This document shows positions 44,767 to 55,259 of a DNA stretch of 64,000 nucleotides, one piece after another. The notes under the pieces were generated by a model, which was given only the letters and a program-made list of their open reading frames with translations, was not told where the DNA came from and did not search any database. Position 1 is the stretch's first letter, and each line of letters starts with the position of its first letter. The DNA lies in NCBI GenBank assembly GCA_018907035.1, contig JACCIC010000136.1:1417501-1481500 (forward strand), in the 5' to 3' direction. The translations under genes and the position numbers were made by a program. The DNA comes from Sycobia sp. Sy_11 (taxonomy: Eukaryota > Arthropoda > Insecta > Hymenoptera > Epichrysomallidae).

Positions 44767-47217
44767 TCAATTTAATAAGGAATGATAAACACTGTCCAAT
44801 CTACCAGACTCTAACATTAAATTCACATTATTTCGATTCTTGGAAATGTGAATACTTTCAAGACTCTCCCGTTTATACTTATTATTAATACCATATTCCA
44901 ATATATCCACATTCACAAAATCAAAAGAATGTAAAAACTTTAAACAATGCTCTTTTAAACCAGAAGTAATATGTGAGCTACGTAAACTATATTTATGCTC
45001 ATAAATTCTCTTTTTTAAATATCTACCTGTTTGTCCAATATAGTATTTATCACAATCCATGCAATTAATCTTGTAAACAACTCCTGATTTTAAGCATAAA
45101 TCATCCTTATCTTTGCAATTATTAAACAATCTACTTAAATTATTGCGATTTTTAAAGAAAATTTGAATGTTATATTTCCGAAAATTTCTTTTTATTCTTT
45201 CAGATAATCCTCGAACATATGGTAAGACAATAATTTTGCCTCCGTTAAAATCAATTCCTGCACTATGTCTATTTTCGGTATTATAAATTTCAAACAATCT
45301 CTCAGCAATCAATCTATTAATAAATTGAATTGGATAGCCATTATTAATAAAAGTCTCTCTTACTATCTGTAAATTATTTTGTCTAAAATCTTTATGTGAC
45401 AATTTAATTGCTCTGTCAATGACACCCCTCAATGCCCCAATTTTGTTTCCGAATTGGTGGTGTGAATTAAAATCTAAAAACCTACCTGACCAAGTAGGCT
45501 TTCTGTACCAATTAAGTTTTACCTTATTATTACTACATCTAATCACATTAACGTCCAAAAAACTTAACTGACTATTTACTTCAACCTCCCTTGTAAATTT
45601 AATTCTGTCATGTACAGAATTGAAAACATCCACCATTTCATCCACAAAAACTTCTGGAACAATTGTAAAGATATCATCAACATATCTCTTAAATATCATT
45701 GGTTCAAAAAGCAATTTTGACAAGGCTATACTTTCCAACTTTTCCATAACTAAATTAGCTATAACCGGTGACAAAGGCGACCCCATTGGACATCCGTATT
45801 TTTGTTCATAAAATTTATTATCAAATGAAAAAATTGTGTTATTAAAAACCAAATTAATTGCTTTAATAAATTCATTCATTGTCAATTTTGTATGCAAATT
45901 AATTTCATTCCACTTTTCCTGTATAATATCATTTAACAACTCTAAAGGTACATTTGTAAACAAAGATACTACATCCAATGAAATCATCTTGTAGTTTTTC
46001 GGAATAACAATATCTTTCATTTCATTGTAAAAACACCAACTATCCTTAATGTAAGAACTAGTTCTTCCAACTATCTTAACCAATATATTAGACAAAAATC
46101 TAGCAATATTATAAGTTGGGAAACCTATGGAAGATATTATTATTCTAAATGTCAGATTTTCTTTATGAATCTTGGGAAGCCCATAACATTTTGCCACAGT
46201 TCCATTTTCACATTTTAAATACTTATATGTAGTATCATTTATATATTCATTTCTTTTCCAATTATTTAATAACTCTTTCAAATTATTTTGTAGCTTAATG
46301 ATATGTGGATTACCAATCTTCAAATAAGTACTATCATCATTTAATATATTATTTATACAATTTATGTAATCAATTTTATTGGAAGCTACAGTTACATTAC
46401 CTTTGTCGGCCTTTTGGAAGATTATATTAGGGTTATTTTTCAAAAAATTCTTCGCGGTAATCAAATCATGTATAAAATTACTATTTAAAAAATTATCAAA
46501 TTTATTTTCTCTTTTAAAATTACTAATGACATTAACCAAAGATGCCCTACATTCCTTTTTTACTTCATCATTTAAACCAAAAAGATTACTTTCAACCTCC
46601 GCGATGATTTCTTTGATCGGGAGATTACTTTTACAATATAATATTCCATGTTTGGCACCTTTAGACATGATGTTTATTACTTCATTTGGTATCTCCTTGT
46701 CAGTTAGATTCCTAAACCAATTTTTATTGTTTGCATTGTTAAATTGATAGCTTTGAAATTGTTTTTTATTTCTTAAACATTCAAATTTCCTTTTTAGTGT
46801 TTGTCTATTAATATATTTTGTCTTAATAAAATGTTTGTTTTGACCAAGAAAAAATTCATGTAATTCATTTCTTTCTATATTTTGATATAAATAATGTTTA
46901 ATCTTTAATAAATATCTATTTAAGGAATGAATCTGAATATGTAAATCTCTAATTTCTAAATTAAGTAATTTATTTTTGAAAAAGAAAATATTTTTCTTTA
47001 GATCATAACAAACATTATTACTATAAACCTGCAAAAAATATTCATCATGAAATCTATTATTAATGTGTACCGGAAATATATTTGATTTCTTGCATCTAAT
47101 AAGGAATGTAAGTTTTTCTTTAAGAATTACAACTTTTAAATTCATTTTAATCCATTTTGAACAATAATCTTTAATAGTACTACCATATTTACAATAAATT
47201 TCTCTAAAATAAATCAT
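44767..47217 (-). CDS. Penelope-like RT/GIY-YIG protein, copy 1
   Basis: Intact 816-aa frame from ATG 47217, the first ATG after a T-rich 5' UTR. Domains in order: an N-terminal extension (about 1-260), the DKG box typical of this group (271-273, QKADKGNVTVAS), then reverse transcriptase with CYGLPKIHKE (344-353), LDVVSLFTNVP with catalytic Asp 415, CPMGSPLSPVIANLV (476-490) and YVDD (512-515). LSFLDVNV (551-558) follows. The C-terminal GIY-YIG nuclease has GVVYKI (712-717), C719/C722, YYIGQTGR (725-732) and E740. RT plus GIY-YIG marks a Penelope-like retroelement, which copies its RNA at a nicked target. It is on the same strand as ATG13, inside intron 2. Confidence 0.96.
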   Translation of the reverse strand: MIYFREIYCKYGSTIKDYCSKWIKMNLKVVILKEKLTFLIRCKKSNIFPVHINNRFHDEYFLQVYSNNVCYDLKKNIFFFKNKLLNLEIRDLHIQIHSLNRYLLKIKHYLYQNIERNELHEFFLGQNKHFIKTKYINRQTLKRKFECLRNKKQFQSYQFNNANNKNWFRNLTDKEIPNEVINIMSKGAKHGILYCKSNLPIKEIIAEVESNLFGLNDEVKKECRASLVNVISNFKRENKFDNFLNSNFIHDLITAKNFLKNNPNIIFQKADKGNVTVASNKIDYINCINNILNDDSTYLKIGNPHIIKLQNNLKELLNNWKRNEYINDTTYKYLKCENGTVAKCYGLPKIHKENLTFRIIISSIGFPTYNIARFLSNILVKIVGRTSSYIKDSWCFYNEMKDIVIPKNYKMISLDVVSLFTNVPLELLNDIIQEKWNEINLHTKLTMNEFIKAINLVFNNTIFSFDNKFYEQKYGCPMGSPLSPVIANLVMEKLESIALSKLLFEPMIFKRYVDDIFTIVPEVFVDEMVDVFNSVHDRIKFTREVEVNSQLSFLDVNVIRCSNNKVKLNWYRKPTWSGRFLDFNSHHQFGNKIGALRGVIDRAIKLSHKDFRQNNLQIVRETFINNGYPIQFINRLIAERLFEIYNTENRHSAGIDFNGGKIIVLPYVRGLSERIKRNFRKYNIQIFFKNRNNLSRLFNNCKDKDDLCLKSGVVYKINCMDCDKYYIGQTGRYLKKRIYEHKYSLRSSHITSGLKEHCLKFLHSFDFVNVDILEYGINNKYKRESLESIHISKNRNNVNLMLESGRLDSVYHSLLN

Positions 47218-47565
47218 GACATACCCCTTAATTTAAGTTAAATAGACCTTCTATTTTAAAACAATTGAATTGTACTTCTGTCGACTGCCCATATACAAAT
47301 TAATAAATATTTTTTATTGGTCTTACAGTCCAATCAATTTCAACCAAAAATAAAATAAAATAAAAATAAAAATAAAAATAAAATAAAAATAAAAACTAAA
47401 AAATAAAAAATAAAAATAACAATAAAAAATAAAAAATAAGAAATACAAATAATAAATAATAAAAATAAAAAATAAAAATTAAAAATAAAAATTAAATTAA
47501 AAATTAAATTAAAATGATAATGACAGTCAGACTGTCCTTGTTTATATTCACCCCCGTAGACTAAT

Positions 47566-47637
47566 CTGAAAATAAAATATTAGCTGAAAAAATTCTTTGT
47601 TAGTAAAGTGCAGTCTGACTGTCCCCAACACCCTTAC
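47566..47637 (-). other. Candidate 72-bp intron in terminal repeat, unit 2
   Basis: Identical to unit 1. It lies in the 5' leader of copy 1 between ribozyme and ORF. Confidence 0.65.
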
Positions 47638-47651
47638 CTAATTGAAGACTT

Positions 47652-47691
47652 GTCCAACGTTTCGAGCTCGCTACGGCTCCTCATCAGGGAC
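47652..47691 (-). ncRNA. Hammerhead ribozyme candidate, unit 2
   Basis: Same sequence as in unit 1, 3026 bp further right. It lies in the leader upstream of the copy 1 ORF. Confidence 0.72.
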
Positions 47692-47792
47692 TAATCTAAA
47701 CCTTATATTCTAATCTATATATACTCATCCCCACCACCAAATTTCGTAAATTAAATATAAATTCCCCCTCTACACAAATTGTCCAAAACCAA

Positions 47793-50243
47793 TCAATTTA
47801 ATAAGGAATGATAAACACTGTCCAATCTACCAGACTCTAACATTAAATTCACATTATTTCGATTCTTGGAAATGTGAATACTTTCAAGACTCTCCCGTTT
47901 ATACTTATTATTAATACCATATTCCAATATATCCACATTCACAAAATCAAAAGAATGTAAAAACTTTAAACAATGCTCTTTTAAACCAGAAGTAATATGT
48001 GAGCTACGTAAACTATATTTATGCTCATAAATTCTCTTTTTTAAATATCTACCTGTTTGTCCAATATAGTATTTATCACAATCCATGCAATTAATCTTGT
48101 AAACAACTCCTGATTTTAAGCATAAATCATCCTTATCTTTGCAATTATTAAACAATCTACTTAAATTATTGCGATTTTTAAAGAAAATTTGAATGTTATA
48201 TTTCCGAAAATTTCTTTTTATTCTTTCAGATAATCCTCGAACATATGGTAAGACAATAATTTTGCCTCCGTTAAAATCAATTCCTGCACTATGTCTATTT
48301 TCGGTATTATAAATTTCAAACAATCTCTCAGCAATCAATCTATTAATAAATTGAATTGGATAGCCATTATTAATAAAAGTCTCTCTTACTATCTGTAAAT
48401 TATTTTGTCTAAAATCTTTATGTGACAATTTAATTGCTCTGTCAATGACACCCCTCAATGCCCCAATTTTGTTTCCGAATTGGTGGTGTGAATTAAAATC
48501 TAAAAACCTACCTGACCAAGTAGGCTTTCTGTACCAATTAAGTTTTACCTTATTATTACTACATCTAATCACATTAACGTCCAAAAAACTTAACTGACTA
48601 TTTACTTCAACCTCCCTTGTAAATTTAATTCTGTCATGTACAGAATTGAAAACATCCACCATTTCATCCACAAAAACTTCTGGAACAATTGTAAAGATAT
48701 CATCAACATATCTCTTAAATATCATTGGTTCAAAAAGCAATTTTGACAAGGCTATACTTTCCAACTTTTCCATAACTAAATTAGCTATAACCGGTGACAA
48801 AGGCGACCCCATTGGACATCCGTATTTTTGTTCATAAAATTTATTATCAAATGAAAAAATTGTGTTATTAAAAACCAAATTAATTGCTTTAATAAATTCA
48901 TTCATTGTCAATTTTGTATGCAAATTAATTTCATTCCACTTTTCCTGTATAATATCATTTAACAACTCTAAAGGTACATTTGTAAACAAAGATACTACAT
49001 CCAATGAAATCATCTTGTAGTTTTTCGGAATAACAATATCTTTCATTTCATTGTAAAAACACCAACTATCCTTAATGTAAGAACTAGTTCTTCCAACTAT
49101 CTTAACCAATATATTAGACAAAAATCTAGCAATATTATAAGTTGGGAAACCTATGGAAGATATTATTATTCTAAATGTCAGATTTTCTTTATGAATCTTG
49201 GGAAGCCCATAACATTTTGCCACAGTTCCATTTTCACATTTTAAATACTTATATGTAGTATCATTTATATATTCATTTCTTTTCCAATTATTTAATAACT
49301 CTTTCAAATTATTTTGTAGCTTAATGATATGTGGATTACCAATCTTCAAATAAGTACTATCATCATTTAATATATTATTTATACAATTTATGTAATCAAT
49401 TTTATTGGAAGCTACAGTTACATTACCTTTGTCGGCCTTTTGGAAGATTATATTAGGGTTATTTTTCAAAAAATTCTTCGCGGTAATCAAATCATGTATA
49501 AAATTACTATTTAAAAAATTATCAAATTTATTTTCTCTTTTAAAATTACTAATGACATTAACCAAAGATGCCCTACATTCCTTTTTTACTTCATCATTTA
49601 AACCAAAAAGATTACTTTCAACCTCCGCGATGATTTCTTTGATCGGGAGATTACTTTTACAATATAATATTCCATGTTTGGCACCTTTAGACATGATGTT
49701 TATTACTTCATTTGGTATCTCCTTGTCAGTTAGATTCCTAAACCAATTTTTATTGTTTGCATTGTTAAATTGATAGCTTTGAAATTGTTTTTTATTTCTT
49801 AAACATTCAAATTTCCTTTTTAGTGTTTGTCTATTAATATATTTTGTCTTAATAAAATGTTTGTTTTGACCAAGAAAAAATTCATGTAATTCATTTCTTT
49901 CTATATTTTGATATAAATAATGTTTAATCTTTAATAAATATCTATTTAAGGAATGAATCTGAATATGTAAATCTCTAATTTCTAAATTAAGTAATTTATT
50001 TTTGAAAAAGAAAATATTTTTCTTTAGATCATAACAAACATTATTACTATAAACCTGCAAAAAATATTCATCATGAAATCTATTATTAATGTGTACCGGA
50101 AATATATTTGATTTCTTGCATCTAATAAGGAATGTAAGTTTTTCTTTAAGAATTACAACTTTTAAATTCATTTTAATCCATTTTGAACAATAATCTTTAA
50201 TAGTACTACCATATTTACAATAAATTTCTCTAAAATAAATCAT
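47793..50243 (-). CDS. Penelope-like RT/GIY-YIG protein, copy 2
   Basis: An 816-aa frame identical in protein sequence to copy 1, exactly 3026 bp further right. Its own 3' flank carries the ribozyme and intron that form the 5' leader of copy 1, as expected when tandem units share terminal repeats. Start chosen at ATG 50243, as in copy 1. Complete identity implies very recent amplification, gene conversion or an assembly artefact. All catalytic boxes are intact, so this copy should be functional if transcribed. Confidence 0.95.
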   Translation of the reverse strand: MIYFREIYCKYGSTIKDYCSKWIKMNLKVVILKEKLTFLIRCKKSNIFPVHINNRFHDEYFLQVYSNNVCYDLKKNIFFFKNKLLNLEIRDLHIQIHSLNRYLLKIKHYLYQNIERNELHEFFLGQNKHFIKTKYINRQTLKRKFECLRNKKQFQSYQFNNANNKNWFRNLTDKEIPNEVINIMSKGAKHGILYCKSNLPIKEIIAEVESNLFGLNDEVKKECRASLVNVISNFKRENKFDNFLNSNFIHDLITAKNFLKNNPNIIFQKADKGNVTVASNKIDYINCINNILNDDSTYLKIGNPHIIKLQNNLKELLNNWKRNEYINDTTYKYLKCENGTVAKCYGLPKIHKENLTFRIIISSIGFPTYNIARFLSNILVKIVGRTSSYIKDSWCFYNEMKDIVIPKNYKMISLDVVSLFTNVPLELLNDIIQEKWNEINLHTKLTMNEFIKAINLVFNNTIFSFDNKFYEQKYGCPMGSPLSPVIANLVMEKLESIALSKLLFEPMIFKRYVDDIFTIVPEVFVDEMVDVFNSVHDRIKFTREVEVNSQLSFLDVNVIRCSNNKVKLNWYRKPTWSGRFLDFNSHHQFGNKIGALRGVIDRAIKLSHKDFRQNNLQIVRETFINNGYPIQFINRLIAERLFEIYNTENRHSAGIDFNGGKIIVLPYVRGLSERIKRNFRKYNIQIFFKNRNNLSRLFNNCKDKDDLCLKSGVVYKINCMDCDKYYIGQTGRYLKKRIYEHKYSLRSSHITSGLKEHCLKFLHSFDFVNVDILEYGINNKYKRESLESIHISKNRNNVNLMLESGRLDSVYHSLLN

Positions 50244-50591
50244 GACATACCCCTTAATTTAAGTTAAATAGACCTTCTATTTTAAAACAATTGAATTGTA
50301 CTTCTGTCGACTGCCCATATACAAATTAATAAATATTTTTTATTGGTCTTACAGTCCAATCAATTTCAACCAAAAATAAAATAAAATAAAAATAAAAATA
50401 AAAATAAAATAAAAATAAAAACTAAAAAATAAAAAATAAAAATAACAATAAAAAATAAAAAATAAGAAATACAAATAATAAATAATAAAAATAAAAAATA
50501 AAAATTAAAAATAAAAATTAAATTAAAAATTAAATTAAAATGATAATGACAGTCAGACTGTCCTTGTTTATATTCACCCCCGTAGACTAAT

Positions 50592-50663
50592 CTGAAAATA
50601 AAATATTAGCTGAAAAAATTCTTTGTTAGTAAAGTGCAGTCTGACTGTCCCCAACACCCTTAC
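50592..50663 (-). other. Candidate 72-bp intron in terminal repeat, unit 3
   Basis: Identical to unit 1. It lies in the 5' leader of copy 2. Confidence 0.65.
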
Positions 50664-50677
50664 CTAATTGAAGACTT

Positions 50678-50717
50678 GTCCAACGTTTCGAGCTCGCTAC
50701 GGCTCCTCATCAGGGAC
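50678..50717 (-). ncRNA. Hammerhead ribozyme candidate, unit 3
   Basis: Same sequence again. It lies between the truncated copy 3 frame and the copy 2 ORF. Confidence 0.72.
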
Positions 50718-50818
50718 TAATCTAAACCTTATATTCTAATCTATATATACTCATCCCCACCACCAAATTTCGTAAATTAAATATAAATTCCCCCTCTACA
50801 CAAATTGTCCAAAACCAA

Positions 50819-52278
50819 TCAATTTAATAAGGAATGATAAACACTGTCCAATCTACCAGACTCTAACATTAAATTCACATTATTTCGATTCTTGGAAATG
50901 TGAATACTTTCAAGACTCTCCCGTTTATACTTATTATTAATACCATATTCCAATATATCCACATTCACAAAATCAAAAGAATGTAAAAACTTTAAACAAT
51001 GCTCTTTTAAACCAGAAGTAATATGTGAGCTACGTAAACTATATTTATGCTCATAAATTCTCTTTTTTAAATATCTACCTGTTTGTCCAATATAGTATTT
51101 ATCACAATCCATGCAATTAATCTTGTAAACAACTCCTGATTTTAAGCATAAATCATCCTTATCTTTGCAATTATTAAACAATCTACTTAAATTATTGCGA
51201 TTTTTAAAGAAAATTTGAATGTTATATTTCCGAAAATTTCTTTTTATTCTTTCAGATAATCCTCGAACATATGGTAAGACAATAATTTTGCCTCCGTTAA
51301 AATCAATTCCTGCACTATGTCTATTTTCGGTATTATAAATTTCAAACAATCTCTCAGCAATCAATCTATTAATAAATTGAATTGGATAGCCATTATTAAT
51401 AAAAGTCTCTCTTACTATCTGTAAATTATTTTGTCTAAAATCTTTATGTGACAATTTAATTGCTCTGTCAATGACACCCCTCAATGCCCCAATTTTGTTT
51501 CCGAATTGGTGGTGTGAATTAAAATCTAAAAACCTACCTGACCAAGTAGGCTTTCTGTACCAATTAAGTTTTACCTTATTATTACTACATCTAATCACAT
51601 TAACGTCCAAAAAACTTAACTGACTATTTACTTCAACCTCCCTTGTAAATTTAATTCTGTCATGTACAGAATTGAAAACATCCACCATTTCATCCACAAA
51701 AACTTCTGGAACAATTGTAAAGATATCATCAACATATCTCTTAAATATCATTGGTTCAAAAAGCAATTTTGACAAGGCTATACTTTCCAACTTTTCCATA
51801 ACTAAATTAGCTATAACCGGTGACAAAGGCGACCCCATTGGACATCCGTATTTTTGTTCATAAAATTTATTATCAAATGAAAAAATTGTGTTATTAAAAA
51901 CCAAATTAATTGCTTTAATAAATTCATTCATTGTCAATTTTGTATGCAAATTAATTTCATTCCACTTTTCCTGTATAATATCATTTAACAACTCTAAAGG
52001 TACATTTGTAAACAAAGATACTACATCCAATGAAATCATCTTGTAGTTTTTCGGAATAACAATATCTTTCATTTCATTGTAAAAACACCAACTATCCTTA
52101 ATGTAAGAACTAGTTCTTCCAACTATCTTAACCAATATATTAGACAAAAATCTAGCAATATTATAAGTTGGGAAACCTATGGAAGATATTATTATTCTAA
52201 ATGTCAGATTTTCTTTATGAATCTTGGGAAGCCCATAACATTTTGCCACAGTTCCATTTTCACATTTTAAATACTTAT
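50819..52278 (-). pseudogene. Penelope-like protein, copy 3, truncated
   Basis: Carries about residues 332-816, identical to copies 1 and 2. The frame begins abruptly at the inverted junction near 52278, where sequence changes from ORF to the T-rich part of a plus-strand terminal repeat. The N-terminal extension and DKG box are absent, but all RT catalytic boxes and the GIY-YIG domain remain. There is no proper start codon. Truncation at the unit's 5' end fits incomplete reverse transcription. Confidence 0.9.
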
Positions 52279-52581
52279 ATTATCATTTTAATTTAATTTT
52301 TAATTTAATTTTTATTTTTAATTTTTATTTTTTATTTTTATTATTTATTATTTGTATTTCTTATTTTTTATTTTTTATTGTTATTTTATTTTTTATTTTT
52401 TAGTTTTTATTTTTATTTTATTTTATTTTTATTTTTATTTTATTTTATTTTTGGTTGAAATTGATTGGACTGTAAGACCAATAAAAAAATATTTATTAAT
52501 TTGTATATGGGCAGTCGACAGAAGTACAATTCAATTGTTTTAAAATAGAAGGTCTATTTAACTTAAATTAAGGGGTATGTC

Positions 52582-55032
52582 ATGATTTATTTTAGAGAAA
52601 TTTATTGTAAATATGGTAGTACTATTAAAGATTATTGTTCAAAATGGATTAAAATGAATTTAAAAGTTGTAATTCTTAAAGAAAAACTTACATTCCTTAT
52701 TAGATGCAAGAAATCAAATATATTTCCGGTACACATTAATAATAGATTTCATGATGAATATTTTTTGCAGGTTTATAGTAATAATGTTTGTTATGATCTA
52801 AAGAAAAATATTTTCTTTTTCAAAAATAAATTACTTAATTTAGAAATTAGAGATTTACATATTCAGATTCATTCCTTAAATAGATATTTATTAAAGATTA
52901 AACATTATTTATATCAAAATATAGAAAGAAATGAATTACATGAATTTTTTCTTGGTCAAAACAAACATTTTATTAAGACAAAATATATTAATAGACAAAC
53001 ACTAAAAAGGAAATTTGAATGTTTAAGAAATAAAAAACAATTTCAAAGCTATCAATTTAACAATGCAAACAATAAAAATTGGTTTAGGAATCTAACTGAC
53101 AAGGAGATACCAAATGAAGTAATAAACATCATGTCTAAAGGTGCCAAACATGGAATATTATATTGTAAAAGTAATCTCCCGATCAAAGAAATCATCGCGG
53201 AGGTTGAAAGTAATCTTTTTGGTTTAAATGATGAAGTAAAAAAGGAATGTAGGGCATCTTTGGTTAATGTCATTAGTAATTTTAAAAGAGAAAATAAATT
53301 TGATAATTTTTTAAATAGTAATTTTATACATGATTTGATTACCGCGAAGAATTTTTTGAAAAATAACCCTAATATAATCTTCCAAAAGGCCGACAAAGGT
53401 AATGTAACTGTAGCTTCCAATAAAATTGATTACATAAATTGTATAAATAATATATTAAATGATGATAGTACTTATTTGAAGATTGGTAATCCACATATCA
53501 TTAAGCTACAAAATAATTTGAAAGAGTTATTAAATAATTGGAAAAGAAATGAATATATAAATGATACTACATATAAGTATTTAAAATGTGAAAATGGAAC
53601 TGTGGCAAAATGTTATGGGCTTCCCAAGATTCATAAAGAAAATCTGACATTTAGAATAATAATATCTTCCATAGGTTTCCCAACTTATAATATTGCTAGA
53701 TTTTTGTCTAATATATTGGTTAAGATAGTTGGAAGAACTAGTTCTTACATTAAGGATAGTTGGTGTTTTTACAATGAAATGAAAGATATTGTTATTCCGA
53801 AAAACTACAAGATGATTTCATTGGATGTAGTATCTTTGTTTACAAATGTACCTTTAGAGTTGTTAAATGATATTATACAGGAAAAGTGGAATGAAATTAA
53901 TTTGCATACAAAATTGACAATGAATGAATTTATTAAAGCAATTAATTTGGTTTTTAATAACACAATTTTTTCATTTGATAATAAATTTTATGAACAAAAA
54001 TACGGATGTCCAATGGGGTCGCCTTTGTCACCGGTTATAGCTAATTTAGTTATGGAAAAGTTGGAAAGTATAGCCTTGTCAAAATTGCTTTTTGAACCAA
54101 TGATATTTAAGAGATATGTTGATGATATCTTTACAATTGTTCCAGAAGTTTTTGTGGATGAAATGGTGGATGTTTTCAATTCTGTACATGACAGAATTAA
54201 ATTTACAAGGGAGGTTGAAGTAAATAGTCAGTTAAGTTTTTTGGACGTTAATGTGATTAGATGTAGTAATAATAAGGTAAAACTTAATTGGTACAGAAAG
54301 CCTACTTGGTCAGGTAGGTTTTTAGATTTTAATTCACACCACCAATTCGGAAACAAAATTGGGGCATTGAGGGGTGTCATTGACAGAGCAATTAAATTGT
54401 CACATAAAGATTTTAGACAAAATAATTTACAGATAGTAAGAGAGACTTTTATTAATAATGGCTATCCAATTCAATTTATTAATAGATTGATTGCTGAGAG
54501 ATTGTTTGAAATTTATAATACCGAAAATAGACATAGTGCAGGAATTGATTTTAACGGAGGCAAAATTATTGTCTTACCATATGTTCGAGGATTATCTGAA
54601 AGAATAAAAAGAAATTTTCGGAAATATAACATTCAAATTTTCTTTAAAAATCGCAATAATTTAAGTAGATTGTTTAATAATTGCAAAGATAAGGATGATT
54701 TATGCTTAAAATCAGGAGTTGTTTACAAGATTAATTGCATGGATTGTGATAAATACTATATTGGACAAACAGGTAGATATTTAAAAAAGAGAATTTATGA
54801 GCATAAATATAGTTTACGTAGCTCACATATTACTTCTGGTTTAAAAGAGCATTGTTTAAAGTTTTTACATTCTTTTGATTTTGTGAATGTGGATATATTG
54901 GAATATGGTATTAATAATAAGTATAAACGGGAGAGTCTTGAAAGTATTCACATTTCCAAGAATCGAAATAATGTGAATTTAATGTTAGAGTCTGGTAGAT
55001 TGGACAGTGTTTATCATTCCTTATTAAATTGA
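52582..55032 (+). CDS. Penelope-like RT/GIY-YIG protein, inverted copy 4
   Basis: An 816-aa frame identical in protein to copies 1 and 2, on the opposite strand (antisense to ATG13). ATG 52582 follows the same short leader ('aaggggtatgtc'). Upstream is only part of a terminal repeat (52279-52545, T-rich), without ribozyme, intron or TATA box, so this copy lacks an obvious promoter of its own. A complete terminal repeat follows the stop. DKG, RT (YVDD 512-515) and GIY-YIG boxes are all present. Confidence 0.95.
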   Translation: MIYFREIYCKYGSTIKDYCSKWIKMNLKVVILKEKLTFLIRCKKSNIFPVHINNRFHDEYFLQVYSNNVCYDLKKNIFFFKNKLLNLEIRDLHIQIHSLNRYLLKIKHYLYQNIERNELHEFFLGQNKHFIKTKYINRQTLKRKFECLRNKKQFQSYQFNNANNKNWFRNLTDKEIPNEVINIMSKGAKHGILYCKSNLPIKEIIAEVESNLFGLNDEVKKECRASLVNVISNFKRENKFDNFLNSNFIHDLITAKNFLKNNPNIIFQKADKGNVTVASNKIDYINCINNILNDDSTYLKIGNPHIIKLQNNLKELLNNWKRNEYINDTTYKYLKCENGTVAKCYGLPKIHKENLTFRIIISSIGFPTYNIARFLSNILVKIVGRTSSYIKDSWCFYNEMKDIVIPKNYKMISLDVVSLFTNVPLELLNDIIQEKWNEINLHTKLTMNEFIKAINLVFNNTIFSFDNKFYEQKYGCPMGSPLSPVIANLVMEKLESIALSKLLFEPMIFKRYVDDIFTIVPEVFVDEMVDVFNSVHDRIKFTREVEVNSQLSFLDVNVIRCSNNKVKLNWYRKPTWSGRFLDFNSHHQFGNKIGALRGVIDRAIKLSHKDFRQNNLQIVRETFINNGYPIQFINRLIAERLFEIYNTENRHSAGIDFNGGKIIVLPYVRGLSERIKRNFRKYNIQIFFKNRNNLSRLFNNCKDKDDLCLKSGVVYKINCMDCDKYYIGQTGRYLKKRIYEHKYSLRSSHITSGLKEHCLKFLHSFDFVNVDILEYGINNKYKRESLESIHISKNRNNVNLMLESGRLDSVYHSLLN

Positions 55033-55133
55033 TTGGTTTTGGACAATTTGTGTAGAGGGGGAATTTATATTTAATTTACGAAATTTGGTGGTGGGGATGA
55101 GTATATATAGATTAGAATATAAGGTTTAGATTA

Positions 55134-55173
55134 GTCCCTGATGAGGAGCCGTAGCGAGCTCGAAACGTTGGAC
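55134..55173 (+). ncRNA. Hammerhead ribozyme candidate, inverted unit
   Basis: Same core on the plus strand, about 100 bp after the copy 4 stop: CTGATGA at 55138-55144 and GAAA at 55162-55165. A TATATATAG box lies about 30 bp upstream, so the motif would fall near the start of a transcript from this repeat. Confidence 0.72.
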
Positions 55174-55187
55174 AAGTCTTCAATTAG

Positions 55188-55259
55188 GTAAGGGTGTTGG
55201 GGACAGTCAGACTGCACTTTACTAACAAAGAATTTTTTCAGCTAATATTTTATTTTCAG
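55188..55259 (+). other. Candidate 72-bp intron in terminal repeat, inverted unit
   Basis: GTAAGGG donor at 55188, TACTAAC at 55220-55226, TTTTCAG ending at 55259. The segment GACAGTCAGACTG (55202-55214) inside the intron is perfectly complementary to 55291-55303 in the following exon. Confidence 0.65.

Noticed and set aside
45620..54179. Repeated 63-aa and 122-aa frames opposite the Penelope ORFs
   Set aside because: Antisense shadows of the conserved RT frame, repeated only because the units are identical.
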